The notes below the pieces were generated by a model. That model was given only the letters and a program-made list of their open reading frames with translations, was not told the origin of the DNA and did no database searches. DNA of 64,000 bases from Saprospiraceae bacterium (GTDB lineage: Bacteria > Bacteroidota > Bacteroidia > Chitinophagales > Saprospiraceae): NCBI GenBank assembly GCA_016714985.1, contig JADKBS010000001.1, positions 1-64,000 of the forward strand, in the 5' to 3' direction. The position numbers and the translations under genes were made by a program. This document shows, in pieces, positions 18,114-27,599 of the stretch (position 1 is its first letter; every line of letters begins with the position of its first letter).

Positions 18114-20348
18114 TTAAATTATCCCATGTTGTTTTAGTATTTCCCTAACCTTTAGTAACGACTTTTCCCAAAATGAATCAAACCTTCTTGAACCGATTGG
18201 TGGCATTCCAATCAATTTTAAGTTTCCACTTTCGCCATACCGTATCTTCTCATCTCTGCTTCCATTCTTGACAACAGCAAGAATTCTCGTTTCAATGTTA
18301 AGAAGCCTTGCAATAAGCTCAAATGATGCAACTCCCTGAGTAATTATTATTTTAGGGCTAATTAATTCTATTTCCTTTTTCAAGAATAATTGTGCTGCGT
18401 TATCACGAATTTGCTCCCAATTAGGGATTCTTAATTTTATATCTTCATCATTGCCAATATTTTGGGGTACAAAGTGACAAATATCAGCTATATAAATTTT
18501 TGACAGGATTTTCATTGCCGCATTCTCATCTTCTCCTTCTCCAAATAGTCGAACAAATTTCTTCCAGATTGAATGTCTTTTATGGTTAAAGTGGTATTCA
18601 ATTGTCTTTTCGTCACTTAGGTGGCTATAAGAACCTAAATGATAAGCAGTTTGATAAAATATATTTTCAAGGTGTGGTTCCTTGCCAATGATTAAGAAGT
18701 CAATTTTTCCAAAATCGAGATTTCCAATCCAGCCAGAAAAGTCAAATCCCCAATATTCAAACTTTCGAAAATCTTCTTCAGTTAAAACCCCCTTTTTAAT
18801 AAACTCAAGCATTTGTTCATCAACTGTTTCTTTAGCATTTCTATTTCTGATTGCAGAACTTTCATCATGAACATCTTCTCTTTTCTTAATTCGTTTTAAA
18901 TCTATAACCCACCCATCGCCTAATAAGTCATTGATTATTTTTTCCCCGTATTTTAATTTTAGTATTTTCCTTAGCTCACTAAAGCTGGAGGTCGGATTTT
19001 GACCATTGCGTTTATCAATGTTAAAAACACTTTTTACCCCCTCCAAATACTCCCTCACCGCCGAAAACGACACGGCCTTACCATCAAAATACTTCATGGC
19101 CTCCGCTGCCTCGTCGGCATTTGCGCCGAGGTGGTTCAGGATGTTCGCCAAGTGCATCTTCATGTGCCCGGCCTGTATGCCCGTGGTCACGAGCGAGCGC
19201 ACGGCGGCGAAGTTCTGGGCCAATCCCGTGCTGGCAATTATCATCATCAGTTCTTCCGCCGAGGGGTTGCCCAGCATTTCGAGCGAAAGCTTTGCAATGG
19301 GGTGTAGCTTCGTCAGGCCGCCCACCGTGCCGAGCGCCAACGGCAAATCCAGCCAGAAGCGGAAGATGCCATTTTCGATGGTGCAATGGCTAAGGCTGCG
19401 GTAATGGCCGTCACGGGCCGCATAAGTGTGGCAGCCCGCCTCCACGGCCCTGAAGTCGTTGGCGGTGGCCAGCACCACGGCGTCCACGCCGTTGAAGATG
19501 CCCTTGTTATGCGTGGTGGCCCGGTGCGGGTCAAGGTAGGCGATGCGCACGGCCTTGCGGAATTTCTCGGCCAATTCGGCAGCGGAAAGGCCATTATTGA
19601 AAGGGCCGAGCTTGTCCACGGGACACTCGACCCAAGCCCGCACGAGGCACTCCGGCGTGTAGTTGCTGAGGATGGACATGATGATGCTCACATCCCGCTC
19701 CCCGTCGTCGAAGACCGGGTGCGTGGCAATGAAACGGTCGAGCGTTTTTGCGAAGCACTCCAGCACCGAGTTGATGAAATTGGCGCCCATGCTGTCGCAG
19801 GTCTCGAAGCTGACCTTGAGCTGGTAGTAGCGGGGTTCCTGCACCGTGAAGTCCAAGAGTTCGATGCCCGTGACGCCGCCGCCCCGTTTTTCCATGTTGG
19901 CGGTGATGGGCGCAGCGTCTTGCAGCAGTTCGGTTTTCAGTTCCTCGAACACGCTTTCCAGCTTGCGCACATCGCCGTTCCAAGAGAAGTGCACTTGCCC
20001 CAACTTCTTGGTTCCCAATACCTTAGCATGAAAGCCGCCTCGGTCGAGCCAGTACTTGGCCGCACTGCTGGCAGCGGCCACCACCGAGCTTTCCTCGATG
20101 ACCATTGGCACGGCATACACCTTGCCGTTTATCATAAAATTAGGTGCAATGCCAAACGGCATGGGGAAGTTGCTGAGGGTGTTCTCGCTGAAGCCGTCGA
20201 GCAGCCGCTGCTGTTCCTCGTCGGGGTTCCACCAGCGCATGAGTTCCTGCGTGGCGGCGGCGGGGTTCTGGAAGAATTGCTCCGCCACCCATTTCACCTT
20301 GTCGGGTTTCGGGAGTTTGGAGAAGCCGGAGATCGTTTTGTTGCTCAT
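18114..20348 (-). CDS. Class II HMG-CoA reductase fused to a C-terminal uracil-DNA-glycosylase-like domain
   Basis: Residues 1-440 are a complete class II (degradative-type fold) HMG-CoA reductase: FPMPFGIAPNFMING, MVIEESSVVAAAS (Glu85/86), ATTHNKGIFNGVDAVVLAT (Lys282, Asp289) and catalytic His395 in GIQAGHMKMH. It would make mevalonate, or mevalonate from HMG-CoA, for isoprenoids. Residues from about 443 to 744 are a different domain with a UDG-superfamily look: FLIIGKEPH near 551-559, an ISPKIIITQG strand near 663 and GMPPIGSRRFDSFW near 714. Coding DNA changes from GC-rich to strongly AT-rich at about 19025, exactly at the junction. The reductase ends at its usual C-terminus, so this is a tail-on fusion, probably by loss of a stop. 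The UDG assignment is weaker than the reductase one. Confidence 0.85.
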   Translation of the reverse strand: MSNKTISGFSKLPKPDKVKWVAEQFFQNPAAATQELMRWWNPDEEQQRLLDGFSENTLSNFPMPFGIAPNFMINGKVYAVPMVIEESSVVAAASSAAKYWLDRGGFHAKVLGTKKLGQVHFSWNGDVRKLESVFEELKTELLQDAAPITANMEKRGGGVTGIELLDFTVQEPRYYQLKVSFETCDSMGANFINSVLECFAKTLDRFIATHPVFDDGERDVSIIMSILSNYTPECLVRAWVECPVDKLGPFNNGLSAAELAEKFRKAVRIAYLDPHRATTHNKGIFNGVDAVVLATANDFRAVEAGCHTYAARDGHYRSLSHCTIENGIFRFWLDLPLALGTVGGLTKLHPIAKLSLEMLGNPSAEELMMIIASTGLAQNFAAVRSLVTTGIQAGHMKMHLANILNHLGANADEAAEAMKYFDGKAVSFSAVREYLEGVKSVFNIDKRNGQNPTSSFSELRKILKLKYGEKIINDLLGDGWVIDLKRIKKREDVHDESSAIRNRNAKETVDEQMLEFIKKGVLTEEDFRKFEYWGFDFSGWIGNLDFGKIDFLIIGKEPHLENIFYQTAYHLGSYSHLSDEKTIEYHFNHKRHSIWKKFVRLFGEGEDENAAMKILSKIYIADICHFVPQNIGNDEDIKLRIPNWEQIRDNAAQLFLKKEIELISPKIIITQGVASFELIARLLNIETRILAVVKNGSRDEKIRYGESGNLKLIGMPPIGSRRFDSFWEKSLLKVREILKQHGII

Positions 20349-20409
20349 TTTGAAGTCATATTAGCTTTGGTCTTTGGATTGGTTTTGGAATAGGTTGCCT
20401 CTCATTCGT

Positions 20410-21282
20410 TTAAGCCGTATTTTCAACATAATTTTCCTTGCTTTTAAAGTGCCCTGTTTGCTTATCGAAAAGGAAAATAAATTCGACAGGAATTCTTTTG
20501 AAAGGATTATCAATTGAATAAATTATTTCCTTTCCATTAATCACCTCACTTTCATACCAGATACCCTTATCTGTTAGTCCCATGATGTATAAAACATTAC
20601 CATTAAAAAGAATGTCGTTATGCCCATCTTGATTGTCATCTTTTAATGTTATAATCAATTCGTTTGGTTCGTAAATCATGTTATCCTGGTGGTCATCATA
20701 AGTTTTAAGTTCATAATCAAAATAACCTTCATAGATATTTTCAAAAGAATCGTTTTTGATTCCATAAAGCTCATGCCCGCCGTTCCCTCTTGAACTCACT
20801 ATGGTGATTAAAAGAAATGGATTTTCACCTTTAAATACTTCCAGCAATTCAAAACGTTGCCCAGAAAACACTTTTAAGGGTTTGCCATCTGCTGTCAACA
20901 AAACTTGATATTTCCAAGGAAATCCTGCCATTGGCCCCTCTTTCCAGTCATACTCTATGATAAAATAATCCCTTTCAGAGCCAAATATTCTTGTCTTCTT
21001 ATATGCCGTAATTTGTTCACTATCTCTTTGAATTGGGCTTTCATGGATTTCTAAGTTTAAAAATTTACGCAAGTCTGAGATGAATTGTGTGGTATCCTTT
21101 ATTATTGGAAAATGGGCGATGTGCCCAAAAGAAGTATCCGTCTCGTTTATGGATTCTTCTTTCATGAGTAATTGATTAGATGGACTTACTTTGCCTGAAC
21201 AACTAAGTATCGTTAAAATCAAAACTGGTACTATGAACATTATTTTCATAAAGTAAAGCTGTAATTTTAAACGTCTTTTCAT
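20410..21282 (-). CDS. AT-rich putative lipoprotein, unknown function
   Basis: The product has 290 residues with a signal and lipobox (LILTILSC). An internal ATG at 21249 (MKIMFIVPVL) would give a shorter, equally good signal. The mature part has DDNQDGHNDILFNGN, an acidic loop like calcium-binding or FG-GAP segments, and no recognised enzyme motif. The first start overlaps the stop of the isomerase gene by four bases (ATGA), which suggests translational coupling. Its composition is much more AT-rich than both isoprenoid genes around it, so it was probably inserted between them. Confidence 0.55.
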   Translation of the reverse strand: MKRRLKLQLYFMKIMFIVPVLILTILSCSGKVSPSNQLLMKEESINETDTSFGHIAHFPIIKDTTQFISDLRKFLNLEIHESPIQRDSEQITAYKKTRIFGSERDYFIIEYDWKEGPMAGFPWKYQVLLTADGKPLKVFSGQRFELLEVFKGENPFLLITIVSSRGNGGHELYGIKNDSFENIYEGYFDYELKTYDDHQDNMIYEPNELIITLKDDNQDGHNDILFNGNVLYIMGLTDKGIWYESEVINGKEIIYSIDNPFKRIPVEFIFLFDKQTGHFKSKENYVENTA

Positions 21283-22340
21283 TTCTGAATTAAAAACGCC
21301 TCCGCCAATTCCAACCCCCGCACTTGCGCCGCCACATACTCTCGCAGCTCCTCATAACTCCCTCGTGCATGTTTCAAAAAGCCGGAAGCCTGCCCGTAAA
21401 CGCTCGGTACTTGCAGTTTTTTCATCAAATAAAACCCATCCAAAAAGCCGCCGATGCCGCCGGAGATGATGATTTGCCGACAGCGCATTTGGTCGCCCAG
21501 TTCGGCGGCGATTTGGTTTGTGAACTGCACCATTTCGGCGGCAGTGTGGCCCACTTGCGCCAGTTGGCCGTAGGTATTTGCCTTTGCTTCTTCGCTCCGC
21601 AATAGTTCGAGCTTCGCAAAATTGGTGCCCCCGGCAGCGGCGAAATCCACGGCTTGCAGCGGCAGTTGCAGCAGCGCCCGAAGGCTGGCCGGCCCCATGC
21701 CCTGTCCCACTTCCTTGACGATGAGCGGCACGTCGGGCAGTTTTTCCAACAGGGTCAAAATCGTCTCCAACGGGGAGCGCTGGAAACGGTCGCCCTCCGG
21801 CTGCATCCATTCTTGCAGCGGGTTCACGTGGATGATAAGGCCGTCGGCCTGGAGTTTTTCGAGGAGGGTCGTGACCCGTCCAAGTTCCTGTTTGTCAATG
21901 AGTTGCTCCAATTGCGCCACACCGAGGTTGGCGTAGAGCGGCAGTTCGTCGCCGATGAGGTGACGCACGGCAAAGTCCTCCAGCGTATCGTCGGAGAAGA
22001 GAAGGGAACGGCAGGAGCCGAGGCCCATGCCCATGCCGAACTCGGCGCAGGCCCGTGCGAGGTTGTGGTTGATAGTATGCGCCCAGTCCGTGCCGCCGGT
22101 CATGCTGCTGACCCAGAGCGGCGTGCGCAGCGTTTTACCCAAAAAAGGAAACGGCTGCAGGCTGCCCGGCTGCGGGTGCGCTGACAACAACGGCTCGTAG
22201 TGGAACCGTCCATCCACCTCGGCGTGCAGCACCTGCGAGCGGAAGGCCATGTCAATATGGTCACGCTTGCGGGCTGCGGCGGTAGGGTCGTCAGCGGGCT
22301 GTTCCTTTTTTTGTTCTAGATGGTCCATTGTTGCAAACAT
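21279..22340 (-). CDS. fni: Type 2 isopentenyl-diphosphate delta-isomerase (FMN-dependent)
   Basis: The 353-residue protein interconverts isopentenyl and dimethylallyl diphosphate. Type 2 signatures are RKRDHIDMAF near the start, WVSSMTGGT, GMGMGLGSCR, HVNPLQEWMQPEGDR, VPLIVKEVGQGM and the phosphate/FMN loops AAGGTNFAKLE and ISGGIGGF. A start four codons later (MDHLEQKK) is also possible. It lies in the same orientation upstream of the HMG-CoA reductase gene with only the AT-rich lipoprotein between, which fits a mevalonate-route gene group. Confidence 0.93.
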   Translation of the reverse strand: MFATMDHLEQKKEQPADDPTAAARKRDHIDMAFRSQVLHAEVDGRFHYEPLLSAHPQPGSLQPFPFLGKTLRTPLWVSSMTGGTDWAHTINHNLARACAEFGMGMGLGSCRSLLFSDDTLEDFAVRHLIGDELPLYANLGVAQLEQLIDKQELGRVTTLLEKLQADGLIIHVNPLQEWMQPEGDRFQRSPLETILTLLEKLPDVPLIVKEVGQGMGPASLRALLQLPLQAVDFAAAGGTNFAKLELLRSEEAKANTYGQLAQVGHTAAEMVQFTNQIAAELGDQMRCRQIIISGGIGGFLDGFYLMKKLQVPSVYGQASGFLKHARGSYEELREYVAAQVRGLELAEAFLIQK

Positions 22341-22430
22341 CGGGAAAGATTTTTAATCGGCGACGGTTATCATCGTCCGACCCACCCCTAACAATGGAAC
22401 GAAAGATTGGTTTTGGGGCAAGCCGTGGAG

Positions 22431-23930
22431 TCACCGCACCAAGGTGACATCGTCGTGAAGGCTTATTTTTTGCCGTTGGAATACTGACCGTTGAGGATGT
22501 AGATAAAAAAGGCGGGGTCGCACTCTTAGCCCCGGAAGCTGCCGTCCCATTTGGGGCTCTCCCCAAAAACATAGTGGACGAGTTCCCACCCAGCGTTCGA
22601 AGATGAACAGTTCGTTGAAGCTGACTTCCTGCGAGTTGCCCATGAAAAAGTCGTTGATGCCATCGAAATTGGGCGAGAAGGCATTCGGCACGTATGCATT
22701 GAAGAAGGTGGGTTTGCAGGTGGTTTCGTCCGCTTCACTGGTGAGGATTTGAACCGTGCTGTCGCAACCATTCCCTTTCTGCCAAATAACCTCGTGAAGC
22801 CCAAAATCAGTATAGGCCGTTCCTTCGAAAAAGACCGTGTCTCGTTGCATTTTGCATATTCAAAAAAGCTGAAGATATTTAGCAGCACCTGCAAATTGAG
22901 CGTTAACGTGCTGTCACAACCGTTCTGTGCGGTGAAGATGGCGGTGTAGTTTCCGCTGGCCGAGTAGCTGTTTCCGCCGAAAACGAAACTCTCCCCTTGG
23001 CAGATTTGCACCGAGCAGCTGCCTGTCAGTGTTGACAATACCTGCAAATCCAGCGTCACGGTGCTGTCGCAACCGCCCTAAGTGATGAAAATGGCGGTGC
23101 AATTTCCGCTGGCCGAGCAGCTGTTTCCGCCGAAAGCTAAGGTTTCGCCTTGACAGATTTGCGCAGCGAAATAGGATTGCAATTGGGCAACATGCACCGT
23201 TTGGCAGAGCGGGTCGGCTTGAAAACAAACGTTGCCAGCGCTGACGCGTACCTCGTAATCGCCCGGTGCTGGGAAACTGTAATTCATGGAATTGCTGGTG
23301 GAAACGGTCTGGTCGTTCACAATCCACTCAAAAAAGTGGCACCGACGAGCGGTGCGATGGAATAGGTTTGCGCTGTGCCAAGGCAAACATTTTGCTGGCC
23401 TGAAAATGTGCTCGGCATCGTCACGATGGGCACCTCCGTGCTCACGCTCACGACATGGATGGTGTATTGGCAGACATCGGCTGCGTTGCCGTCCATCACG
23501 AGATAATAATATTGCCCGATGATGAGCGGAACCGTGTTCGTGAAGTTCTACGTCGTGTTCGGCGGGAAGTCGCCGTCGCAGTTCGACACCAATTGAAAAG
23601 TTTCGCAATCAAGGCTGTAGTAAATTCCGACCTCAAGTCCCGTTTGGCTCCCAACGCCGCCGCTCTGGCAATTGAAGACGCTGAAGTACAAGGTCAAACT
23701 TGTGCTGGCCGCCTGGAACGCTATCCACTGCGAGTTGTGTGCGGTGGTGGTGCAAAACCCTGGAGGCACCTCACCTGTGGTTCCCGAGTTATTGATGCCC
23801 GTGAACCCGTTAATGTCGCACACCACACAGGCATTGGCACAAAGCGGCATCATGGTGGCCGGGTTGGCTGTGCCTGTAGCACTGCGGGCAGGGCTGCCAA
23901 TAGGCAAATCATGCGCATTGAGAACCTCAT
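22431..23930 (-). pseudogene. Decayed SprB-like adhesin with type B sorting domain
   Basis: The ATG at 23930 opens a signal peptide (MRFSMRMICLLAALPAVLQA). Reading on requires a frame change near 23872, suppression of TAG at 23548-23550, a one-base change in the A run 23330-23335, suppression of TAG at 23078-23080, changes near 22850 and 22588, suppression of TAA at 22526-22528 and a change near 22465. Restored, the protein has two tandem repeats of the ICQGE...FGGNSYSASGNYTA...NGCDSTLTL type and a gliding-type sorting domain (YVPNAFSPNFDGINDFF to DVTLVR). Three nonsense codons plus several frameshifts make real decay far more likely than sequencing error. Confidence 0.88.
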
Positions 23931-23951
23931 AAGCGGTGGGGTTTACCAATC

Positions 23952-26174
23952 TTAAACTTTTATCAATTGCTTGACCGTAAACTGGCCGTCCTCAAAAATC
24001 AATTTCAGCCAGTAGGTGCCCGAAGTCAGCCCAGCGATTTCGAGGCTGCTTGGCTGTGAGGTTTTCAGGCAGAGGCACCCATCCGAAGCGTACATTTCTG
24101 CCGAAATGATGCTTCGCTCAGCCCATAAATAAAGCACGTCTGAAGCCGGATTGGGCACGATTTGAACGTTGGGCATGCCCAAAGCCTCTCCAGCTGCGCT
24201 CACGCAGACGTTGGCAGCACGGGGCGTCCGTTCAGTGGTTTCCGCAAAATCGCCGCCGCCGTCGGGGCAGCGGCCCCATGCGATGTTTTCTCCTTGCTCC
24301 GCAAAATTGGTTTCATCGAAAACGGTCGCCCCGTCGCTCAGGTAGAGCGAGCCGCCCAGGCTGCTCAGGTCGAAATTGGTGTGGTGCTCTACCAGTTCCT
24401 CGTCGAGGTCATCCGCCCAGATGAGCAGGTGGCCATGCGGTTCGATGAAAGCCGTGGCAGGGAACTGCCACTTGGCCAATTCCGCCTCCTCTTCTGCGAG
24501 GTAAAGCCCGGAAAGCCCCAGCGGTTCGTTGGTTTTATTGTAAACTTCTACCCAGTCGCGCACCTTGCCCCGCTCGTTTTCGATGCCCTCCTCGTTGTTA
24601 GCGGTCAGTTCGTTGATGGCAATATCGCCTTGCTCCGCAATGGCAATGGCGGGGGTGAAACTGTAAAACTCATAAGCCGCCCTTTCTGGCGAAAATGCGC
24701 CCGTGTTGCTGTTTTCAGCATAAATGAAATACTGCACATCCAACGACAGCAGCGGCAGGTCAGCCCCAAAAACCCCGTCGTTGGCAGCGCCGTCGCCGTG
24801 CTGCCCATCGTCCGACATGGCCGCCCGAACGAACTTGCCCGCCTTTTGATAACGGTAGCTCAGATAGGCCCCATTGAGGTTCGACACGGTGGCTACGACA
24901 TGGGCCGTTTCGCCGTAGGCGGAAGCCCCTTCCACGCCCACATTCGTTATGACGGGCGGTGCTGCCGACAGCACATTGCTCAGGTAGCTTGCCCTTGCGT
25001 CCATCAGCGGAAAGATGCCAGGCGAGGTGCCACCGCTGCCGGTACTAGTGTTGGTCGTCAAGGACAATGAGAAATTGTCATAAGTGGAAAGATGGTTGGG
25101 GTCGTTTTGCACTTCGGCATCCACGAGGTCATGCAGTTCATTGGCGAGTGCCTTGTACTGCCCATTGGCGAAGTTCTCGTTGTTGATAGTGCGCAGGTGC
25201 GCAAAGTACATTTTGCTGTAAAACGGGTTGTTCAGCAGTTTGTAAATCAGTGGCCAGCCAGCCTCCGATTTGTGCAGGGTGTGGCTCATTGTCGGCATAT
25301 TTGCTACCGCAATGGCACCCGTATTGCCGCCAGCGATGCTGAAGCCGCCCATCGCCATGTTCAGGTCCCAGACGATGGGCAGCCACTGGCCGTTGTGGTC
25401 TCGGTAGAGGTAGTAGTTCTGCCGGAACGATCCGGAGTAGCTGTCGAGGTTAACCATCACGTTGTTGAAGGCCAGCATCCAGATGAACCTGTCCACGTCG
25501 GCTATTTGTTCAAAGGCGTCAAAGTGGTTGTTCAGCGTATCGCAAAGCTGAATCAGTTCATACCAACCTGTGTCCGATTTAAGTTCATATTTCCCTGCAT
25601 AGATGCTGGGAGTGCTACCGAGGTAATGAAGGCTCGAGCCGGGATTGCATTTAAAAAAGCCATATTTTGAAGTAAAAAAACGGTCGAGCACGAAGCGCTT
25701 ATCAATGTTTTCGCTGTTGTTCATCAGGCCGTAATAGTCGTCGTTGATATAGATTTTCGCAAAATTGCTAAGGGGCGCCGCCATGTACTGCCGCAAAATT
25801 GCATAAGACAACGGCTCCCGAATCATGGAGTTGTCGCTCCAGCCATTGCCGAGTTTGATGTCGGTAAAACCGTGATAATCAGTGTCTTCTTCGTAGTCCA
25901 ATTCAATATGGAGCGGGTTCTTGGCGCGGTTGGCGTCATAGGAACTGTTGCCTTTGTACTTCACGCCGCAATTGACAAAGGTCTCGCCGTTTACCACCAC
26001 CGAATCGGCGAGAGTATAGCCCTCAGTACCCGCCTTAGCGGTGTCCATCTGGTAGTCCCAATCCGGTTGGGAGAAATAGATTTTGATTTCCTGGATTTCG
26101 TAGAGGTCGTAAAACGACTGGGCTTCCGAGGTAAGCGCCATGACCGTGAATAGTAAGGTAATGAATTGTTTCAT
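23952..26174 (-). CDS. CotH-kinase family secreted protein with lamin-tail domain and T9SS type A sorting domain
   Basis: I chose the start at 26174, which gives a signal peptide (MKQFITLLFTVMALTSEAQ). The N-terminal half is a CotH-like atypical kinase domain (YKGNSSYDANRAKNPLHIEL, NDDYYGLMNNSENIDKRFV, WDLNMAMGGF). A middle beta domain is followed by a lamin-tail domain (IAINELTANNEEG, DWVEVYN) and a C-terminal type A sorting domain (IVPNPASDVLYLW, GTYWLKLIFEDGQFTVKQLI). CotH proteins phosphorylate extracellular or spore proteins in other bacteria; the substrate here is unknown. The gene is intact, unlike the type B client directly downstream. Confidence 0.88.
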   Translation of the reverse strand: MKQFITLLFTVMALTSEAQSFYDLYEIQEIKIYFSQPDWDYQMDTAKAGTEGYTLADSVVVNGETFVNCGVKYKGNSSYDANRAKNPLHIELDYEEDTDYHGFTDIKLGNGWSDNSMIREPLSYAILRQYMAAPLSNFAKIYINDDYYGLMNNSENIDKRFVLDRFFTSKYGFFKCNPGSSLHYLGSTPSIYAGKYELKSDTGWYELIQLCDTLNNHFDAFEQIADVDRFIWMLAFNNVMVNLDSYSGSFRQNYYLYRDHNGQWLPIVWDLNMAMGGFSIAGGNTGAIAVANMPTMSHTLHKSEAGWPLIYKLLNNPFYSKMYFAHLRTINNENFANGQYKALANELHDLVDAEVQNDPNHLSTYDNFSLSLTTNTSTGSGGTSPGIFPLMDARASYLSNVLSAAPPVITNVGVEGASAYGETAHVVATVSNLNGAYLSYRYQKAGKFVRAAMSDDGQHGDGAANDGVFGADLPLLSLDVQYFIYAENSNTGAFSPERAAYEFYSFTPAIAIAEQGDIAINELTANNEEGIENERGKVRDWVEVYNKTNEPLGLSGLYLAEEEAELAKWQFPATAFIEPHGHLLIWADDLDEELVEHHTNFDLSSLGGSLYLSDGATVFDETNFAEQGENIAWGRCPDGGGDFAETTERTPRAANVCVSAAGEALGMPNVQIVPNPASDVLYLWAERSIISAEMYASDGCLCLKTSQPSSLEIAGLTSGTYWLKLIFEDGQFTVKQLIKV

Positions 26175-26268
26175 GGACGGAAAATTGAATTGCCTTACGC
26201 CCGGCCTTCTTTCGTTCACCCCGATTGAGAAGCCGTGGCAAGGGGGATGGTCGGTGATTGATTCCAGC

Positions 26269-26650
26269 TTACTTTGAGACTATCAACTTTCTAACACCGA
26301 CACCATTATTTGTGTGTAAATGTAGCAAGTAAAAGTCACTTGGCAACGCCGAAACATCCATCGTTTTTTGGTTTTGCTGCCACAAAACGAGGCTGCCTGC
26401 GGTCGTCCGCAATTCAAGGCTGAAATCGGCCACGTCGAAATCGCCGTCCACCTGAGCCCATTGGCTGGCGGGGTTCGGGAAGGCGCTCCATGCCTGCTCC
26501 GACAGCAGTTCCTTGGCCGAAACGTAGTTGTACTCGTAGGGGTCTGACAGCGGCGAGTTGCTATCCGTAAGGGAGACGTATGAGGAGGGATTGAAGGGGA
26601 TTTCGTAAGTTCTTGAAAGAATTTCGCCGATTTCATCAGAATTAGCCCTT
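26269..26650 (-). pseudogene. Orphan T9SS type A sorting-domain fragment
   Basis: The C-terminal 90 or so residues form a type A sorting domain (WSAFPNPASQWAQVDG, SDFYLLHLHTNNGVGVRKLIVSK). The sequence before it (YEIPFNPSSYVSLTDSNSP) has no signal peptide or start, and its frame runs antisense into the 5' end of the SMP-30-like gene at 26673. This looks like the end of a lost secreted-protein gene, cut off by a rearrangement. A role as a free sorting domain is unlikely. Confidence 0.6.
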
Positions 26651-26672
26651 GATTTGTACCAAAAACGAGCCA

Positions 26673-27545
26673 ATGACAAAGTTGACTTCACTTCTGTTTT
26701 TACTGGCAATTGCTGCCTGCTCAACCCCCCGCCATTTCTCCCCCACCGACCTCACCCCCGAAGGTTCCTTTAGCTCCAACTGCGAAGGCCCCAATGTGGA
26801 CAAGGCAGGCAATCTCTACGTCGTCAATTACCAAAAAGACGGCACGGTGGGCATCATCACACCAGATGGAAAAGCGTCCGTTTTTGTGGAACTGCCTGCG
26901 GGGAGCACAGCAAACGCTATCCGTTTTGACAGTCAAGGCGATATGCTCTTGGCCGACTTCACGGGTCATAACGTACTGAAAATCAATCCTTCCACAAAAA
27001 AGGTCTCGGTCTTCTGCCACGACGACCGCTTCAACCAGCCCAACGACCTCTGCCTCACGACAGGCGGCATCGTCTTCGCCAGCGACCCAAAATGGGCGGA
27101 TGGCACCGGCCAAGTTTGGCGCATCATGCCCGATGGTAAGGCGACCCTCGCTGCAGGCAACATGGGCACTACCAACGGCATCGAACTTAGCCCCGACGAC
27201 CAGACTTTGTACGTCAACGAGTCTGCCCAACTAAATGTCTGGGCTTTTGATGTTTCGCTCACGGGCGAGCTGAGCAACAAGCGGCTCTTCCACAAATTCG
27301 ACGACCACGGCATGGACGGCATGAAATGCGACAAAAAAGGCAACCTCTACGTCACCCGTTACGGAAAGGGCACGGTGGCTGTGCTTTCACCGCAAGGCAA
27401 GTTGCTGCGGGAGATACCGCTCAAGGGCAAAAAAACGAGCAATATCGCCTTCGGTGGCCCCGACGGCAAGACCGCCTACGTCACCTTGCAGGACCGCAAG
27501 TGCGTAGAGACTTTCAGGAATAAATTGGCTGGAAAGGGATGGTGA
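26673..27545 (+). CDS. SMP-30/gluconolactonase-like beta-propeller lipoprotein
   Basis: I chose the ATG at 26673 because it opens a lipoprotein signal (MTKLTSLLFLLAIAACS). The mature 270 residues form a six-bladed propeller pattern: EGPNVDKAGNLYVVNY, QPNDLCLTTGGIVFASDPKW, TTNGIELSPDDQTLYVNE and GMDGMKCDKKGNLYVTRYG, the usual SMP-30 metal-site segments (Glu, Asn, Asp). Family members hydrolyse lactones, but lipid-anchored forms in Bacteroidota are mostly untested. The 5' end faces the orphan sorting-domain fragment. Confidence 0.8.
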   Translation: MTKLTSLLFLLAIAACSTPRHFSPTDLTPEGSFSSNCEGPNVDKAGNLYVVNYQKDGTVGIITPDGKASVFVELPAGSTANAIRFDSQGDMLLADFTGHNVLKINPSTKKVSVFCHDDRFNQPNDLCLTTGGIVFASDPKWADGTGQVWRIMPDGKATLAAGNMGTTNGIELSPDDQTLYVNESAQLNVWAFDVSLTGELSNKRLFHKFDDHGMDGMKCDKKGNLYVTRYGKGTVAVLSPQGKLLREIPLKGKKTSNIAFGGPDGKTAYVTLQDRKCVETFRNKLAGKGW

Positions 27546-27595
27546 TTCAGTTGGCAGTTCGACAGTTGGCAGTTGGCAGGCGGGACGTAGGTAGT
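27546..27595 (+). repeat. Word repeat (CAGTTGGCAGTT) behind the SMP-30-like gene
   Basis: Three to four copies of AGTTGGCAG/AGTTCGACAG follow the stop codon directly, then GGCGGGACG. It matches the 3'-of-gene placement of the other word repeats but has no clear inverted arm. Confidence 0.5.
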
Positions 27596-27599
27596 CCTT

